Of a stretch of 64,000 nucleotides of DNA, positions 34,349-45,263 are shown one piece after another. Location of the stretch: assembly GCA_903904815.1 (NCBI GenBank), contig CAIVDU010000034.1:1-64000 (forward strand), written 5' to 3'. Under the pieces are notes generated by a model. The model saw only the letters and a program-made list of their open reading frames with translations, did not search any database and was not told the origin of the DNA. The position numbers and the translations under genes were made by a program. How positions within the stretch are numbered: the stretch's first letter is position 1; each line of letters begins with the position of its first letter. The DNA is from an uncultured Armatimonadota bacterium (GTDB taxonomy: Bacteria; Armatimonadota; Fimbriimonadia; Fimbriimonadales; Fimbriimonadaceae).

Positions 34349-36805
34349 ATGCCACGATTAACCGATCAAGAAAGACAAGAGGTTCTTCAGCTGATCGAGT
34401 CTGGTCAGCCTCTGCCGGTAAAGTACCGGTCGCTTCTGTTTGAACCCTCCAGTGTCTCCCCTAAGGAAGGGTCCGTTGTCGAACACGAGTCGAGGACCCG
34501 GCCAGCGGCGAAAACAAAACGGGCTGCAAGCCAGGCTATCTCTCCCAGACTTTTAGACAACGAGGATCACGATATCGATCGATTGTTTCGAGAGTTCTTC
34601 GAGAGCAACTCTTCGGTCATGCTGTTGGTCGCGCCAGAATCTGGCGAAATCGTGGGGGCAAACTCAGCTGCGGTGGCGTTCTATGGCTATTCCAAATCGG
34701 AACTTCTTGGGATGAGAATTGCCGAAATCAATACTTTGCCCGAGTCCGAAATCGCGATCGAACTGGACCGCGCAAATCGAGAACAATGCAGCTTTTTCCA
34801 CTTCAAACACATGCTAGCCTCCGGCGAAGTTCGAAACGTGGAGGTGCATTCAACGCCGATCGTAAGCGGAGGCGCCAAGTTACTGTTTTCGATTATCCAC
34901 GACACCACCTCTCGAACACAGGCCGAAGCGGCCATCGAAACGATGGCCCTTCGATACAAAACCCTGTTGGATGCAGCCTGCGATGGAATTCATGTTATGG
35001 ACGACCTGGGCAACGTCGTCGAAGTCAATGCGGCATTTTGCCAGATGCTTGGATACTCGCGCGAAGAACTGCTCACCATGAACGTCGCCGATTGGGACGC
35101 CAAGTGGTTTGGCGATGACCTTCTGAACACGGTCACTGGACTCATCAAGAACGCAGGAAAAGTCGAGACGATTCATCGCCGGCGTGACGGGTCTTTAAGA
35201 GACATTGAGATTAATGCGGTCGGCGTCGAACTGGACGGTCGCCGATACAACTACTTATCGGCGCGGGACATCACCGACCGAAAACAATCAGAGCAGGCGG
35301 TTAGGGAGTCACTGGATCGACTTCTCAAGATTGCCAGCCAGGTTCCAGGAGTCGTCTATCAATACCTCCTGCGTCCCGACGGAACATCCTGCTTCCCTTT
35401 CGCCAGCGAAGCCATCCGTGAAATCTATCGAGTGACGCCCGAGCAAGTCAGGGAGGACGCCACGCCAGTCTTTGCAAACCTGCACCCAGACGATTTCGAT
35501 GGCATCGTAGAGTCGATTCAGTCTTCGGCTAGGGACCTCACCCCATGGCGTCACGAATACCGGGTCAAGTTTGAAGACGGAAGTGAGCGATACCTCTTTG
35601 GTAACGCCTTGCCGCAGCGAGAACCAGACGGATCGGTCCTTTGGCACGGCTTTATTACCGATATCTCAGATCGCCGAGCAGCGGCCGAAGAGAAGGCAAT
35701 GTTGGAAAGTCAATTGCAACAATCGCAGAGGCTGGAAGCATTAGGCGTGCTTGTTGCGGGTGTTGCTCACAACATCAATAACGTGCTTGCTGCCGTGATG
35801 GGGTCGGCGTCGCTGCGTGAAAAGCTTACGCACGACCCACAGGATCTCGAAGCATTCAAAACGATCACGACCGCCTGCCGTCGGGGCCGTGACGTCGTGA
35901 ACTCGCTGACGCAGTTTGCCAAGCCCACCCTGCCGCAAAAGTCACCCCTCGACGTTCATGGGCTACTTTCAGAAGTCCGGACCCTTCTAGAAAACGTTAC
36001 GCAGAAACAATATATCCTCCGCGAGGAGTTCATGTCGGAGCCCGCTTGGGTTCTCGGTGATGCGGGAAGCATCTCGAACGCAATCATGAACCTCTGCATC
36101 AACTCAATCGATGCGATGCCGAACGGCGGAGAGCTGATTCTCCGGACTACTTTCCTGCCCGACAATTACCTTGAAATCTCGGTGCAGGATTCCGGTGAGG
36201 GAATGAGCCCCGAAGTGTTGGCAAGGGTCATGGATCCGTTCTTCACCACCAAGCCCGTGGGAAAGGGAACTGGGCTGGGCTTGAGCATGACTCACGGTGT
36301 GGTGAAGGCCCATGGAGGCGCACTTACGATCTCAAGTCAATTGATGCATGGAACGATCGTAAAGATTCAGCTTCCCCGGGTTCCAACCCCTAACACCAAT
36401 GAGCAAACGCCCCTTCCACCAACGGAGTTGGGGCCACTTAAAGTTCTTCTGGTCGACGATGACGAAGACGTACTGCTGCTGGTCAAGCGCATGCTGAAGG
36501 TGGCCGGTCTCTCTGTCCAATCAGTAACTGGAGGTGAAGAGGCCGTCGAGCATCTTAAACGAGGCAGTTCGCCTGACCTGGTCATCCTTGACCAAAACAT
36601 GCCGAGGATGAATGGCATTCAGACGATGGCGGCTTTAAGAGAAATTAATCCTCACCTTCCGATTTTGATTTCGTCCGGACAGCCGGAGATCGAATCTTGG
36701 CCGTGCTTCCAGATCCCGGACGTCTCGGTCATTTCGAAGCCGTTTGAGATGGACGAGCTTGTGGCAAAACTCCTCACGTTTGGGACGCTCAGTAAGCGGG
36801 GATGA
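34349..36805 (+). CDS. Hybrid sensor histidine kinase with three PAS domains and a receiver
   Basis: 818 aa, soluble (no membrane segment). Residues 1-70 are a variable lead; PAS 1 starts near 85 (FFESNSSVMLLVAPESGEIVGAN), PAS 2 near 207 (LLDAACDGIHVMDDLGNVVEVN) and PAS 3 near 330 (ASQVPGVVYQYLL). The kinase core follows: H-box LVAGVAHNINNVLAAVMGSA near 470, N-box NLCINSIDAMPNGG near 585, DSGEGMSPE, and the ATP lid GKGTGLGLSMTHG. A receiver domain ends the protein (LKVLLVDDDEDVLLL near 700, phospho-acceptor Asp in LVILDQNMPRMNG, Lys in VISKPFE). Start supported by AGGAAG about 7 nt upstream. Ligands cannot be read; no output regulator is adjacent, so phosphorelay to a distant regulator is likely. 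Confidence 0.95.
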   Translation: MPRLTDQERQEVLQLIESGQPLPVKYRSLLFEPSSVSPKEGSVVEHESRTRPAAKTKRAASQAISPRLLDNEDHDIDRLFREFFESNSSVMLLVAPESGEIVGANSAAVAFYGYSKSELLGMRIAEINTLPESEIAIELDRANREQCSFFHFKHMLASGEVRNVEVHSTPIVSGGAKLLFSIIHDTTSRTQAEAAIETMALRYKTLLDAACDGIHVMDDLGNVVEVNAAFCQMLGYSREELLTMNVADWDAKWFGDDLLNTVTGLIKNAGKVETIHRRRDGSLRDIEINAVGVELDGRRYNYLSARDITDRKQSEQAVRESLDRLLKIASQVPGVVYQYLLRPDGTSCFPFASEAIREIYRVTPEQVREDATPVFANLHPDDFDGIVESIQSSARDLTPWRHEYRVKFEDGSERYLFGNALPQREPDGSVLWHGFITDISDRRAAAEEKAMLESQLQQSQRLEALGVLVAGVAHNINNVLAAVMGSASLREKLTHDPQDLEAFKTITTACRRGRDVVNSLTQFAKPTLPQKSPLDVHGLLSEVRTLLENVTQKQYILREEFMSEPAWVLGDAGSISNAIMNLCINSIDAMPNGGELILRTTFLPDNYLEISVQDSGEGMSPEVLARVMDPFFTTKPVGKGTGLGLSMTHGVVKAHGGALTISSQLMHGTIVKIQLPRVPTPNTNEQTPLPPTELGPLKVLLVDDDEDVLLLVKRMLKVAGLSVQSVTGGEEAVEHLKRGSSPDLVILDQNMPRMNGIQTMAALREINPHLPILISSGQPEIESWPCFQIPDVSVISKPFEMDELVAKLLTFGTLSKRG

Positions 36806-36838
36806 ATAGGATTGTCCTACTTCTTGGCTGCGCCCAGC

Positions 36839-36931
36839 TCAACTGTTTCTAAGTGACTTTGCCCACTTAAGAGCGAGATAGATCCCGGAAGTCACGATGA
36901 CTTCGATGAAATAGGAAACGTATTCGTCCAT
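36839..36931 (-). CDS. Possible 30-aa membrane peptide
   Basis: ATG at 36931 to TGA at 36839: an acidic start (MDEYVSYF), a hydrophobic stretch (IEVIVTSGIYLALKW) and a basic tail (AKSLRNS). The charge pattern is that of a single-pass small membrane protein. The ribosome-binding site is poor (AAGG only 2 nt before the ATG). It lies between the kinase and chemoreceptor genes. Too short for certainty. Confidence 0.22.
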   Translation of the reverse strand: MDEYVSYFIEVIVTSGIYLALKWAKSLRNS

Positions 36932-37049
36932 GGCCTTACTCGGATCTTCCTTATACGGGAGGATCAGAGGCTCGCATCTCTGCTGCCTTTGCCGCTGACA
37001 GGTCCCGGCGCCAGACTCTCGACTCGCTTTTGACGCCGGTCCGAATTCA

Positions 37050-38993
37050 TTAAGCTGCGATCTTCAGGTGATCCTTCGGAGATTTTTTGGTCTTGAACTG
37101 AGCCACCAGCTGTCCAAGATCGGCACTCATCCTATTCATCTGACTTGCCGCATTGCTCACTTCGGTAATGGATGCGCTCAACTCTTGCGCACCAGCCGCC
37201 GTTTGCTCACTGATCGCCGCCACGTTCGTGATCGAACCAATCACCTTATCTGAACCGGTTGCCATCTCCTCGGAAGCCGCTACGTTGCCTTGTGCGGAGG
37301 ATGCCACACTGCTCATGGCGTTAGAAGCTACCATCGCTTGCCGGGCGACTTCTTCAGATTGCTGGGCAACCTGTTGAGAGGATTTAAGAATCTGCTGCAG
37401 CATCTTGCCCGCCGACTCGCTTCGTTGTGCCCCTTGAGTGACCTCTTCCGTCGTTCGCTCAATAGCCCTGACGGTTCCGTTTACGGTTAGTGTCACTCCA
37501 TCGATGAGTTGGCTAATCTCCTCCGTCGCGGTCCTGGCTTGCTCGGCCAGCTTGCGGACTTCGTCGGCGACGACCGCGAACCCTCGCCCATGCTCGCCCG
37601 CTCTTGCCGCTTCGATAGCTGCATTCAGCGCGAGCAGATTTGTCTGCTCTGCGATCGACTGAATGCTCGATACGATTTGGCCTATCTGCTTTCCTTTTTG
37701 CTCCAGCTCTTGAACTTGGGCAGCTGAAACGCTAACCTGCTCCTGGACTCGGTTCATGGAGGCGATTGTGGCCACAACCGCCTGATTGCCTTCTTGGGCG
37801 GCTGCGGTCATTTCTTGGGCCGATGCGGCGACTCCGCTCACGCCATCCGTAGCTGAATTCAGCGCGATCGAAGCCTCTTCAATCAGCTCCTCTTGAGCTT
37901 CGCTGCTCGACCTAACGTTGGAAGCCTGCGCTCCGAGTTCTTCCATGATCGACGCCGACTCGGTTGCTCCCCGAGCTAAGCGCTCACTTCCAGACGCAAT
38001 TTCGGAAGCGGCGGACTCACTCTGGCTCGAAGCCTCAGCCAGCGTTGTGCTCGTGCTCGAAACACAGCGAACGCTCTCTCCGATCTCTTCGACGAGTGCG
38101 GTAACCGAGCGTCTCGCCGTGTTGTAGGCCTCGACCGATTCTGCGGTGAGCTCGACCAACTTATTAAACGTATTCGCGAGAATTCCGACCTCGTCCTTCG
38201 AGTCAACCGCAATCTTGTGAGTTGCGGAAACAAGTGATGTTGTCAGGTCTCCAGCCGCCAGCGACGTCAACGCTAACTTGAGGCTAGATACGTCGTCTCG
38301 GGTCAATTCTTCCAGCTTTTCGCATACCAGGGCGAGCGGCCTGGTAATTGACTTGGAGATTCGCCAGGAAACAATCAAACCGATAAATGCCGCCATAAGT
38401 GCGGTTAAGACCGTCAAGAAGGAAGCTCGGTGGGAAACAGTTTCTGCATCCTTTACCGCATTGAGAGAACTCTTGCGGTTGTACTTAATCATCGTCTCGA
38501 TCGCTCCCGAGACTTCACTTGCATACACGCTTCCCACCTCTTTGCGAATCTTTTCGACTCTCTGATCCACCGGCAACCCATCCAGAGTTGATAGTGTCTT
38601 AGCGAGTGCCGCCTTGTAGTCCTTCCAGCCTGCTTCTATAGCATCCGTATTCTTTCGGTCCTCAGGATCCAACGCGGTTGAGTCGTAGGCCTTGAGAGAC
38701 TCATCGGCCTTGGCCATCGAGTCGTCGACTGATTTTTGGATCTTTACTTTGTCCGTATCGGATGCTGCGCACAGTTGGTACGCACCAGTTCGCACTTGTC
38801 CAATGGCCAGATTAAACTCGCCCAGCGCAACCAGTCCGGGTATTTCATCGGTTGCCAGTCCATTTATCGCTTGCCCTTGCTGCGAATTACCAAGGAGGGC
38901 AATTAAGGCCAAAGTTGCGGTCAGTAAGAGGCTAATCCCAAGGCCAATGCCGAGCTTCACCGCTAGGCGGAGGTTGTTAAACCATTTCTTCAT
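37050..38993 (-). CDS. Methyl-accepting chemotaxis protein
   Basis: 647 aa. Inner-membrane receptor: TM1 at about 12-34, a four-helix-bundle periplasmic sensor (about 35-190), TM2 near 190-212 ([20 protein letters not shown]), a HAMP linker ([20 protein letters not shown]), a second short helical stretch and a long cytoplasmic coiled coil. The signalling tip is canonical: [20 protein letters not shown] near 450, followed by [16 protein letters not shown]. The C-terminus (PKDHLKIAA) has no CheR-tethering pentapeptide. No che genes are adjacent, so this is an orphan receptor locus. Ligand unknown. Confidence 0.95.
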   Translation of the reverse strand: MKKWFNNLRLAVKLGIGLGISLLLTATLALIALLGNSQQGQAINGLATDEIPGLVALGEFNLAIGQVRTGAYQLCAASDTDKVKIQKSVDDSMAKADESLKAYDSTALDPEDRKNTDAIEAGWKDYKAALAKTLSTLDGLPVDQRVEKIRKEVGSVYASEVSGAIETMIKYNRKSSLNAVKDAETVSHRASFLTVLTALMAAFIGLIVSWRISKSITRPLALVCEKLEELTRDDVSSLKLALTSLAAGDLTTSLVSATHKIAVDSKDEVGILANTFNKLVELTAESVEAYNTARRSVTALVEEIGESVRCVSSTSTTLAEASSQSESAASEIASGSERLARGATESASIMEELGAQASNVRSSSEAQEELIEEASIALNSATDGVSGVAASAQEMTAAAQEGNQAVVATIASMNRVQEQVSVSAAQVQELEQKGKQIGQIVSSIQSIAEQTNLLALNAAIEAARAGEHGRGFAVVADEVRKLAEQARTATEEISQLIDGVTLTVNGTVRAIERTTEEVTQGAQRSESAGKMLQQILKSSQQVAQQSEEVARQAMVASNAMSSVASSAQGNVAASEEMATGSDKVIGSITNVAAISEQTAAGAQELSASITEVSNAASQMNRMSADLGQLVAQFKTKKSPKDHLKIAA

Positions 38994-39116
38994 CTTCTCG
39001 TTCCCAACTGACCTTCAGTCCTCCACGCATCGGCTTCCCTGCGAGGCTGGTCCCAGGAAAGATGCAACTGTAATTTAGGTCTCAGTCTAGTTATCGGTTC
39101 GGAGAAGGTCAATCCA

Positions 39117-39284
39117 ATGGATTTCAGTTCGCAAAAGAATAACTTGCAAGACTTTAAGTTTTACAAATTCCGCACTGTAGACGTCATGCAGGCTCAGGGA
39201 AAGCGTGGCATCTTTGTTGTTCAACCTATTCGATTTGCCGCGAATAACGAACGAGGCTATTTTGCAACCGGCAGACCGATGTGA
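39117..39284 (+). CDS. Possible small protein (55 aa)
   Basis: ATG at 39117, with GGAGAAGG about 8 nt upstream, to TGA at 39284. It is Gln/Asn/Phe/Lys-rich (MDFSSQKNNLQDFKFYKF at the start, NNERGYFATGRPM at the end), with no signal peptide or domain. Its last 28 nt overlap the convergent cupin gene. The ribosome-binding site is good but the protein has no recognised relatives, so confidence is low. Confidence 0.3.
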   Translation: MDFSSQKNNLQDFKFYKFRTVDVMQAQGKRGIFVVQPIRFAANNERGYFATGRPM

Positions 39285-39640
39285 GTAGTTGACGGATCCG
39301 CACTATGCTTGAACTCTGTGAGGATGACGTGGATATTGGTGTTCCCGACGTTCAGTAACGAGTGTGGAGGCAGTGGTGGCGCCCATATCGCCGAGCCAGG
39401 CGCCGGAGGCGACGCGAGACTCGATGAATCGAGCATGACGTTGCGATCGGCGTCGTACCGGACAAAATCACTCCAATTGACGATGTACAGATAACCCGAC
39501 CAAACATGCGTGTGAACCGCAGTTTCCTCTCCGGGAAGGATGAGGGTTTCGAGCACCCGAATCCGGTCATCTTCCAACAAGACCTTGTGATGCCGGGGAG
39601 CCGCGACGACTGCGTCAAGTTCGTCTAGGATGGTGCTCAT
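39257..39640 (-). CDS. Cupin-domain protein
   Basis: 127 aa. A single cupin barrel: VLEDDRIRVLETLILPGEETAVHTHVWSGYLYIV, with the metal-type His-x-His in the first conserved motif, then a second half around APPLPPHSLLNVGNTNIHVI. It has no signal peptide, so it acts in the cytoplasm. The ATG directly abuts the stop of the DUF1501 gene (no gap), so it is the last gene of the DUF1549-DUF1501-cupin operon. Cupins of this size range from isomerases to dioxygenases; the reaction cannot be stated. Confidence 0.85.
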   Translation of the reverse strand: MSTILDELDAVVAAPRHHKVLLEDDRIRVLETLILPGEETAVHTHVWSGYLYIVNWSDFVRYDADRNVMLDSSSLASPPAPGSAIWAPPLPPHSLLNVGNTNIHVILTEFKHSADPSTTHIGLPVAK

Positions 39641-41149
39641 CTAGGCGAGCAGTTCCTTCACCACAAATCCGTGAACGTCCGTCAGACGGAAGTCTCGGCC
39701 CGAGAATCGGTAGGTGAGCTTAGTGTGATCAATGCCCAAGAGGTGCAGAATTGTCGCGTTCAAATCGTGAACGTGAACGGCCCCCGGTGTAAAGGTCTCT
39801 GGAGTTGGGTTGAGGATCGCTCCATCCTTGCTGACGATGTTGTATCCATATTCGTCGGTTTGCCCATAGACGATTCCTGGCTTCACTCCTCCTCCGGCCA
39901 TCCACATCGTGAAACACCGGGGGTGGTGATCTCGACCGTAGTTCTCCTTCGATAGCGGACCTTGACAATAGACAGTTCGACCAAACTCTCCACCCCAAAT
40001 GATCAGGGTATCGTCCAGCATTCCCCGCCGTTTTAAGTCGGTGACGAGGGCGGCACAGGCCTGATCGACGTCTTGGCACTGCCGAGGCAGGTCACCACTG
40101 AGATTTCCATGTTGGTCCCAGCCTCGATGGAAGATTTGAATGAAACGTACTCCTCGCTCGGCCATCCGGCGGGCGAGAAGGCAGTTCGCGGCAAACGTGC
40201 CTGGCTTATGGGCATCCTGTCCATACAATTCGAATGTCTCATCCGACTCTTTCGAGAGATCCATGAGTTCAGGAACGCTAGTTTGAAGGCGATACGCCAT
40301 CTCATACTGGGCAATCCGAGCGGCAATATCGGGGTCGCCGAAGTGGGAGAGTTGCATCGTATTCAGCTTTGCAATACCATCCAGCATCTTCCTTCGGGTC
40401 ACGCTATCCACTCCACTCGGGTTTTCGAGAAATAGCACTGGATCTCCAGAACTTCGGAGGGCAACACCCTGATACTGGCCCGGCAGGAATCCCGATCCCC
40501 AGAGCCGCGTAAAGACTGCCTGGGCGTCGGCCTTCGCGCTCCAAGTGCTGTGAAGGACGATATAGGTCGGCAGTTCTTGGTTCAGAGTTCCTAAACCGTA
40601 ACTGACCCAAGATCCAAAACTGGGACGCCCAGGCAGCTGACTCCCGGTCTGGATAAACGTGGTTGCGGGATCGTGGTTGATCGCCTCGGTGTACATCGAG
40701 TTGATCACACAAAGGTCTTTGACGATCTTAGAAGTGTGGGGCAGGAGTTCGCTGACCCAAACGCCGTCTCCCGAATTGTCGTGCTTCTCGAACTTGTACT
40801 TTGTCGGCGCGACCGGAAAACGAGTCTGTCCGCTCGTCATCGTCGTAATCCTCTGGCCGTTTCGAATGTTCTGAGGAAGATCCTCGTTGAAATGGTCCAT
40901 CAGCTTCGGCTTGTAGTCCCACAAGTCGAGTTGACTGGGTCCGCCATTCATGGTCAGATAGATGACTCGCTTTGCCTTTGGGGCAAAGTTTGGGAACCCC
41001 GGCTGTCCGCCAGATGCATTCAGTGTCCTCTTGGGCGCCTGGTCGGCTTCGACAAGCGATGCCAAGGCAGCAGTCCCCACTCCAAGAGTTGCCCGACCAA
41101 ATAGCTGTCGGCGAGTGAGTAGCAGTTCGTGTTCGCGTCTTGGGTCCAT
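39641..41149 (-). CDS. DUF1501 family exported protein
   Basis: 502 aa. The N-terminus [20 protein letters not shown] is a twin-arginine-like signal (RRQLF). The body is the planctomycete-type DUF1501 fold, related to sulfatases and alkaline phosphatases: [20 protein letters not shown] near 65, [46 protein letters not shown] near 345, and [21 protein letters not shown] near 385. Its function is unknown, although it nearly always sits next to a DUF1549/DUF1553 gene, as here (46 nt downstream of it). Exported Zn-dependent hydrolase is a reasonable inference from the fold. Confidence 0.92.
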   Translation of the reverse strand: MDPRREHELLLTRRQLFGRATLGVGTAALASLVEADQAPKRTLNASGGQPGFPNFAPKAKRVIYLTMNGGPSQLDLWDYKPKLMDHFNEDLPQNIRNGQRITTMTSGQTRFPVAPTKYKFEKHDNSGDGVWVSELLPHTSKIVKDLCVINSMYTEAINHDPATTFIQTGSQLPGRPSFGSWVSYGLGTLNQELPTYIVLHSTWSAKADAQAVFTRLWGSGFLPGQYQGVALRSSGDPVLFLENPSGVDSVTRRKMLDGIAKLNTMQLSHFGDPDIAARIAQYEMAYRLQTSVPELMDLSKESDETFELYGQDAHKPGTFAANCLLARRMAERGVRFIQIFHRGWDQHGNLSGDLPRQCQDVDQACAALVTDLKRRGMLDDTLIIWGGEFGRTVYCQGPLSKENYGRDHHPRCFTMWMAGGGVKPGIVYGQTDEYGYNIVSKDGAILNPTPETFTPGAVHVHDLNATILHLLGIDHTKLTYRFSGRDFRLTDVHGFVVKELLA

Positions 41150-41195
41150 GGGGATGTTTCGATGCGTCGTGAGAAGAGTTTTCGGGATTTCGTGT

Positions 41196-44144
41196 CTAGT
41201 GCTGTGTCAAAGTCTCGTCAAGATTGAGGATCATGTTGCAGACCAGCGCCCACGATGCGTGTTCGGCGACGGGCAAGCTCATGTCTCGAGGAGATTCGCC
41301 GATAGCGAGCGTCTTTTCCGCTTCCGCGGGATTCTCACGATAGCGCGAACGCGCGTCTGCCAAGAAACCCGCGACAATCGACTGCTCATTCGACGTAGGA
41401 GGACGCCCAGTGGCAAGGCGGAAAGCGTAGTCGATCCGACTTCGATCGTCAGCCTTGGATTTGATGACGCGTTGAGCCATTGCCCGTGCGTCCTCGAAGA
41501 ATCCGGTTTCATTGAGGGTCGCCAGAGCTTGCGTCGGGGTGTTTGTTCGGGAACGCCGAACGACGCACGATTCCCGCATCGGGGCATCAAACAGCAGCAT
41601 CGTGGGGGGCGGACTCGTTCGCTTCCAAAACATGTAGAGGCTTCGCCGGTAGAGTGCATCACCATGGTCCTGCATGTACTTCGCGGTATCGCTGATCGGA
41701 TAGGCGATGATCTCCCATAAGCCGGCTGGTTGGTAGGGCTTGTCAGAGTGACCACCCGCCTTGTCCACCAGTAGTCCAGAAACGAACAAGGAAGTATCAC
41801 GAATGACTTCGGCGTCCAGCCTGAACCGAGGACCTCGCGAGATGAGCGTGTTATCGGGGTCCTGAGCCCTTTTCGCAGGTGAAACTGCGGCGGATTGGCG
41901 ATACGCGGCGCTGGTCAGGATCAGTCTCGTGAGCTTCTTGATACTCCATCCATCCTGAATAAACCGACACGCAAGATAGTCGAGCAAGGCTGGATCGGAA
42001 GGCCAGTCCCCGCGACTTCCAAAGTCCTCGCTTGACTTCACGATCCCAGTTCCGAAATGCTGCTGCCAAATCCGGTTGACCATGACGCGGGCGGTCAGCG
42101 GGTTCTTTGGGTCGACGATCCATTCGGCAAGTCCGAGACGATTGTTGTTTCGGGTATCTGAAAGCGATCCGAACACCTTGGGAATCGCTCGGGGCACCCG
42201 GTCACCCGGAAGGTCGTATTGGCCTCTTCGCAGCAGAAAAGCCGTACGAGCCATCGGCAATTCTTTCGCCACGTAGGTCATGGGAATCTGTGCGTCTTGG
42301 GCCGCACGCGCCGCCGTCAGTTTTCGGTATTTGCGCTGCAGATCCGTATTGGGTCCCAAGTCCAGATAGGTATCGATCAACTCGCTCGCTTCGCTCGGGG
42401 TAAGAGAAGGCCGATGCGCCAAATCGCGGGCACGCGCTAGCCGCTGGGTGTTGGCGCCTCCAATTCCGACGAACGCCCCGTCGCCTCCAGATGAATTCAC
42501 GATCTTGATCAGCAGATCGTTCTGACCTGACTTAAGCTCAACCGAAACCTTGTCATCGTTGGCGGTCAGCGAACGCAGGATCTTGTTCTCGTGGACAAGG
42601 GTGCTATTGACCCAAACCCGAATGGCGTCGTCGCTTCCCAATCTCAATTCCACTTTGGTTGGCTCTTCGACGGTCAGCTTCGTCCGCAAGTAGACCGCCG
42701 CATTTTCCTTGCCTATCAGGCCGGAATGGAGTTTCTCCAACTCGAACGGGATAGGCATCCAAGTGAGCTCCTTGAACTGAGATCCGGGTTCTGCTCCAAA
42801 GTTCGCGGCGAAAGCAGTGTCATAGTCTTTGGCGACGAACGGACCGGTGATCTCCCAATTCCCAGTTAATGGCATCTTCTCGGAGGCGTTAAGTGCCCAC
42901 TGTTTGGCATCCTCCTGGCGGGCCGATTCCCGGACCTCCCGCATCAGTTGCTCCAGCTTGGTTAATCGAACCTGCTGATCTGGAGTCGGAGCCTTCATGA
43001 CGGGCTCGTGGAGGCGTGAATTGCCATCGAGGGGGGTGTCCGCCGTGCTGTTAAAGTAGGCGTACATCGAGTAGTAGTCCTTCTGGGTGAAGGGGTCGTA
43101 CTTGTGATCGTGGCATTTGGCGCACTGGAGCGTGACTCCGAGGAACACGGTAGAAGTGGTATCGACTCGATCGAAGGTATTTTTCGCGAGGAACTCCGCT
43201 TCAATCGCGCCCCCTTCATTTGTGGTCGGATTGAGCCTTACATATCCGGTCGCGATCTTCTGATCCAGAGTGGGATTGGGTAAAAGGTCGCCTGCGATCT
43301 GCCATAGAGCGAACTTGTCGAATGGCAGATCCTCGTTGTAGGCCCTGACAACCCAGTCGCGATAAGGGTAGATCGACCGCTCGTTGTCGATATGGAGGCC
43401 GTGGGTGTCTGCGTAGCGAACGGCATCCAGCCAATATCGAGCCTGGTTTTCGCCGAAGCGCGGGCTGGCGAGCAGTCGGTCGACGAGGCACTCATAGGCA
43501 TTCGGTCGGGCGTCTTGAAGGAACTGATTGACCTCCTCGGGCGAGGGAGGTAAGCCCGTCAACGTCAAGGTCACCCGGCGGACGAGGGTTCGCTTGTCGG
43601 CTTCTGGCTCCGGTCGGATATTGCTTTGCTCGAGATGTGCGAGCACGAACCGGTCGATCTCATTCTTAACCCATGCTGGCCGATTGACCTTGGGCAAAGG
43701 CGGAGCCTTCGGTGGGACGAATGCCCAGTGGGCTCGGTACTCGGCGCCCTGAGAGATCCAAAGTTTGATCGTCTCGATCTCGACCGCCGACAGCGGCTTG
43801 ATACCGGAGTCGCGGGGAGGCATCTGTGAATCGATGTCCTTCGACAGCATGCGATGCACGGCTTCAGACTTATCGGGAGCTCCCGGGAAAATGGCCCTCA
43901 CACCAAAATGAAGCGCGGTTGCTCCGGCGAACGAGTCGAGGCTTACGCCTCCGGTCTTCTTAAGCGCCGCTTTGTCTTGCCCGTGACATGGCCAGCAGTG
44001 CTGAGCAAGCAACGGCCGAACATCTCGATTGAAATCGACGGTCGGTGGCTTGACCTTTTGAGGAGTTGCACCATTGGCAAAGACTCCGACAACAAGAGTG
44101 GCGACGCTAAGGCCATTAAAAAGTGATCTCAGGTTCATGTGCAT
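41196..44144 (-). CDS. DUF1549/DUF1553 protein with N-terminal c-type cytochrome-like domain
   Basis: 982 aa. The signal peptide (residues about 1-26) is followed by a short haem-binding domain with one CxxCH ([12 protein letters not shown] near 51) typical of planctomycete 'PSCyt1' proteins. DUF1549 runs from [16 protein letters not shown] near 155 to [15 protein letters not shown] and [18 protein letters not shown] near 345, a second CxxCH. A central carbohydrate-binding-like beta domain lies near 430-580. DUF1553 follows ([18 protein letters not shown] near 695, then [19 protein letters not shown]). Two CxxCH motifs imply electron transfer outside the cytoplasm. It precedes the DUF1501 gene on the same strand. 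Start: ATG at 44144 or 44138; TATACT lies about 18 nt upstream. Confidence 0.92.
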   Translation of the reverse strand: MHMNLRSLFNGLSVATLVVGVFANGATPQKVKPPTVDFNRDVRPLLAQHCWPCHGQDKAALKKTGGVSLDSFAGATALHFGVRAIFPGAPDKSEAVHRMLSKDIDSQMPPRDSGIKPLSAVEIETIKLWISQGAEYRAHWAFVPPKAPPLPKVNRPAWVKNEIDRFVLAHLEQSNIRPEPEADKRTLVRRVTLTLTGLPPSPEEVNQFLQDARPNAYECLVDRLLASPRFGENQARYWLDAVRYADTHGLHIDNERSIYPYRDWVVRAYNEDLPFDKFALWQIAGDLLPNPTLDQKIATGYVRLNPTTNEGGAIEAEFLAKNTFDRVDTTSTVFLGVTLQCAKCHDHKYDPFTQKDYYSMYAYFNSTADTPLDGNSRLHEPVMKAPTPDQQVRLTKLEQLMREVRESARQEDAKQWALNASEKMPLTGNWEITGPFVAKDYDTAFAANFGAEPGSQFKELTWMPIPFELEKLHSGLIGKENAAVYLRTKLTVEEPTKVELRLGSDDAIRVWVNSTLVHENKILRSLTANDDKVSVELKSGQNDLLIKIVNSSGGDGAFVGIGGANTQRLARARDLAHRPSLTPSEASELIDTYLDLGPNTDLQRKYRKLTAARAAQDAQIPMTYVAKELPMARTAFLLRRGQYDLPGDRVPRAIPKVFGSLSDTRNNNRLGLAEWIVDPKNPLTARVMVNRIWQQHFGTGIVKSSEDFGSRGDWPSDPALLDYLACRFIQDGWSIKKLTRLILTSAAYRQSAAVSPAKRAQDPDNTLISRGPRFRLDAEVIRDTSLFVSGLLVDKAGGHSDKPYQPAGLWEIIAYPISDTAKYMQDHGDALYRRSLYMFWKRTSPPPTMLLFDAPMRESCVVRRSRTNTPTQALATLNETGFFEDARAMAQRVIKSKADDRSRIDYAFRLATGRPPTSNEQSIVAGFLADARSRYRENPAEAEKTLAIGESPRDMSLPVAEHASWALVCNMILNLDETLTQH

Positions 44145-44426
44145 TCGACGGTGAACGCAGTTAGTATAGGACTCTTACGCAATGCGCGCAAAAAGAACGC
44201 TCCATACGAAGCGATCCATTTGCCGCATTGCGCAGGGATACGAATGCGATGCTTCTAAAACCGCGTTCTCACCCTCAGTGGGTAGCCGGATATCCGTCGT
44301 TCAAGGTCCCCTCCGACTACCCAGGCCGTTCATCAATCCTTCATGGCGCGGTGAAACCGGTCAAATAGCTCAACGAATTGCAAGGTTCTTTCGAATTCGC
44401 AAGCACGTTAGCCGCTTTCGACGATT

Positions 44427-45185
44427 TTAGAGATCTCCCAACGAGATACGAATGTCCTGAGGTGGCTCATTCTTCATCCCGGTCGAATCTCGCATGCTGT
44501 ATCTCAGCGCCGTGAAGATGAAATCTTTCGGATGTGCTGAGGTCGGGATTCGAAATACCACGCGGAAGTTGATGGCGGCGCCCGGGTTAAAAATGGCTCC
44601 AATCGGAGCATTCTCAGTTGCTTTAAGGTCGAAAGTGTCAGCGATATAGCTGTTCTCGTTGCCGTCCGTCAAAGCCGTATGAATGCCATCCCAAGTGGGG
44701 GAGAAGACGATTTCATCGCGGTTAGGGGTCCCGTTCTTAATGCGACAAGTCAAAACGATGAGGTCCTCATCGTCTTTCGCCCCCACGTTTCGATTTGTCA
44801 CGTAGATGTAGTCGTTGTCAATAACCTTGTACGACTTAACCCGCTCGGCCTTCGAGACAATGAAACGCCACTTACCGGTAAAGATCTCCTCGCCCAACTT
44901 GCCCGTGTTGCGGTTACCAATCTGATTGGCTCCGCCTGCTTTAACGAGCTCAATACCGCCGGCACGCTTGACGACTTGATAGCCGAGAGCCTTTGCAATG
45001 TCTCCGACTGGGGCGTAAGTGCGGCCACCAATGACCTTTAGGTCAGTCGAAGCAACGGTCCCATCAACATAGAGTCTCTGAGCCAAATGTCCGGCTAAGA
45101 CGAGTGAAGCGCCCGCAAGGGCAGCAAAAGCAACAACGATTCGCTTCGAACGCAGCTTGCAGTATAGGCGAGCGCTCGAACTCAC
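44427..45185 (-). CDS. Exported stalk-domain protein with DUF4352-like C-terminus
   Basis: 252 aa from the GTG at 45185 (GGAAGG upstream); a TTG at 45203 would add six residues. An N-terminal hydrophobic segment (IVVAFAALAGASLVLAG) anchors or exports it. Next comes a short 'copper amine oxidase N-terminal' stalk-type domain: LKVIGGRTYAPVGDIAKALGYQVVKRAGGIELVK. The remainder (about 110-252) is a beta sandwich resembling DUF4352: LIVLTCRIKNGTPNRDEIVF, then GAIFNPGAAINFRVVFRIP and PKDFIFTALRYS. It appears to be a cell-surface protein that may bind wall or other ligands; no enzymatic residues are visible. Divergent from the VOC gene. Confidence 0.75.
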   Translation of the reverse strand: MSSSARLYCKLRSKRIVVAFAALAGASLVLAGHLAQRLYVDGTVASTDLKVIGGRTYAPVGDIAKALGYQVVKRAGGIELVKAGGANQIGNRNTGKLGEEIFTGKWRFIVSKAERVKSYKVIDNDYIYVTNRNVGAKDDEDLIVLTCRIKNGTPNRDEIVFSPTWDGIHTALTDGNENSYIADTFDLKATENAPIGAIFNPGAAINFRVVFRIPTSAHPKDFIFTALRYSMRDSTGMKNEPPQDIRISLGDL

Positions 45186-45251
45186 CGTCCAAGCACCTTC
45201 CAATCAAGACGAGTCATCTTGCGATCGTCCCGATACGGCAACTATCTTCTT

Positions 45252-45257
45252 TATAAT
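45252..45257 (+). promoter_or_regulatory. -10 hexamer TATAAT of a leaderless gene
   Basis: A perfect TATAAT ends 6 nt before the ATG at 45264. The intervening CGAGGA could also serve as a short Shine-Dalgarno, so both modes are possible. Confidence 0.6.
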
Positions 45258-45263
45258 CGAGGA

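Noticed and set aside
44182-44430. 82-aa plus-strand frame in the gap before the stalk-domain gene
   Set aside because: Arg-rich, no domain, and it overlaps the end of the supported gene.
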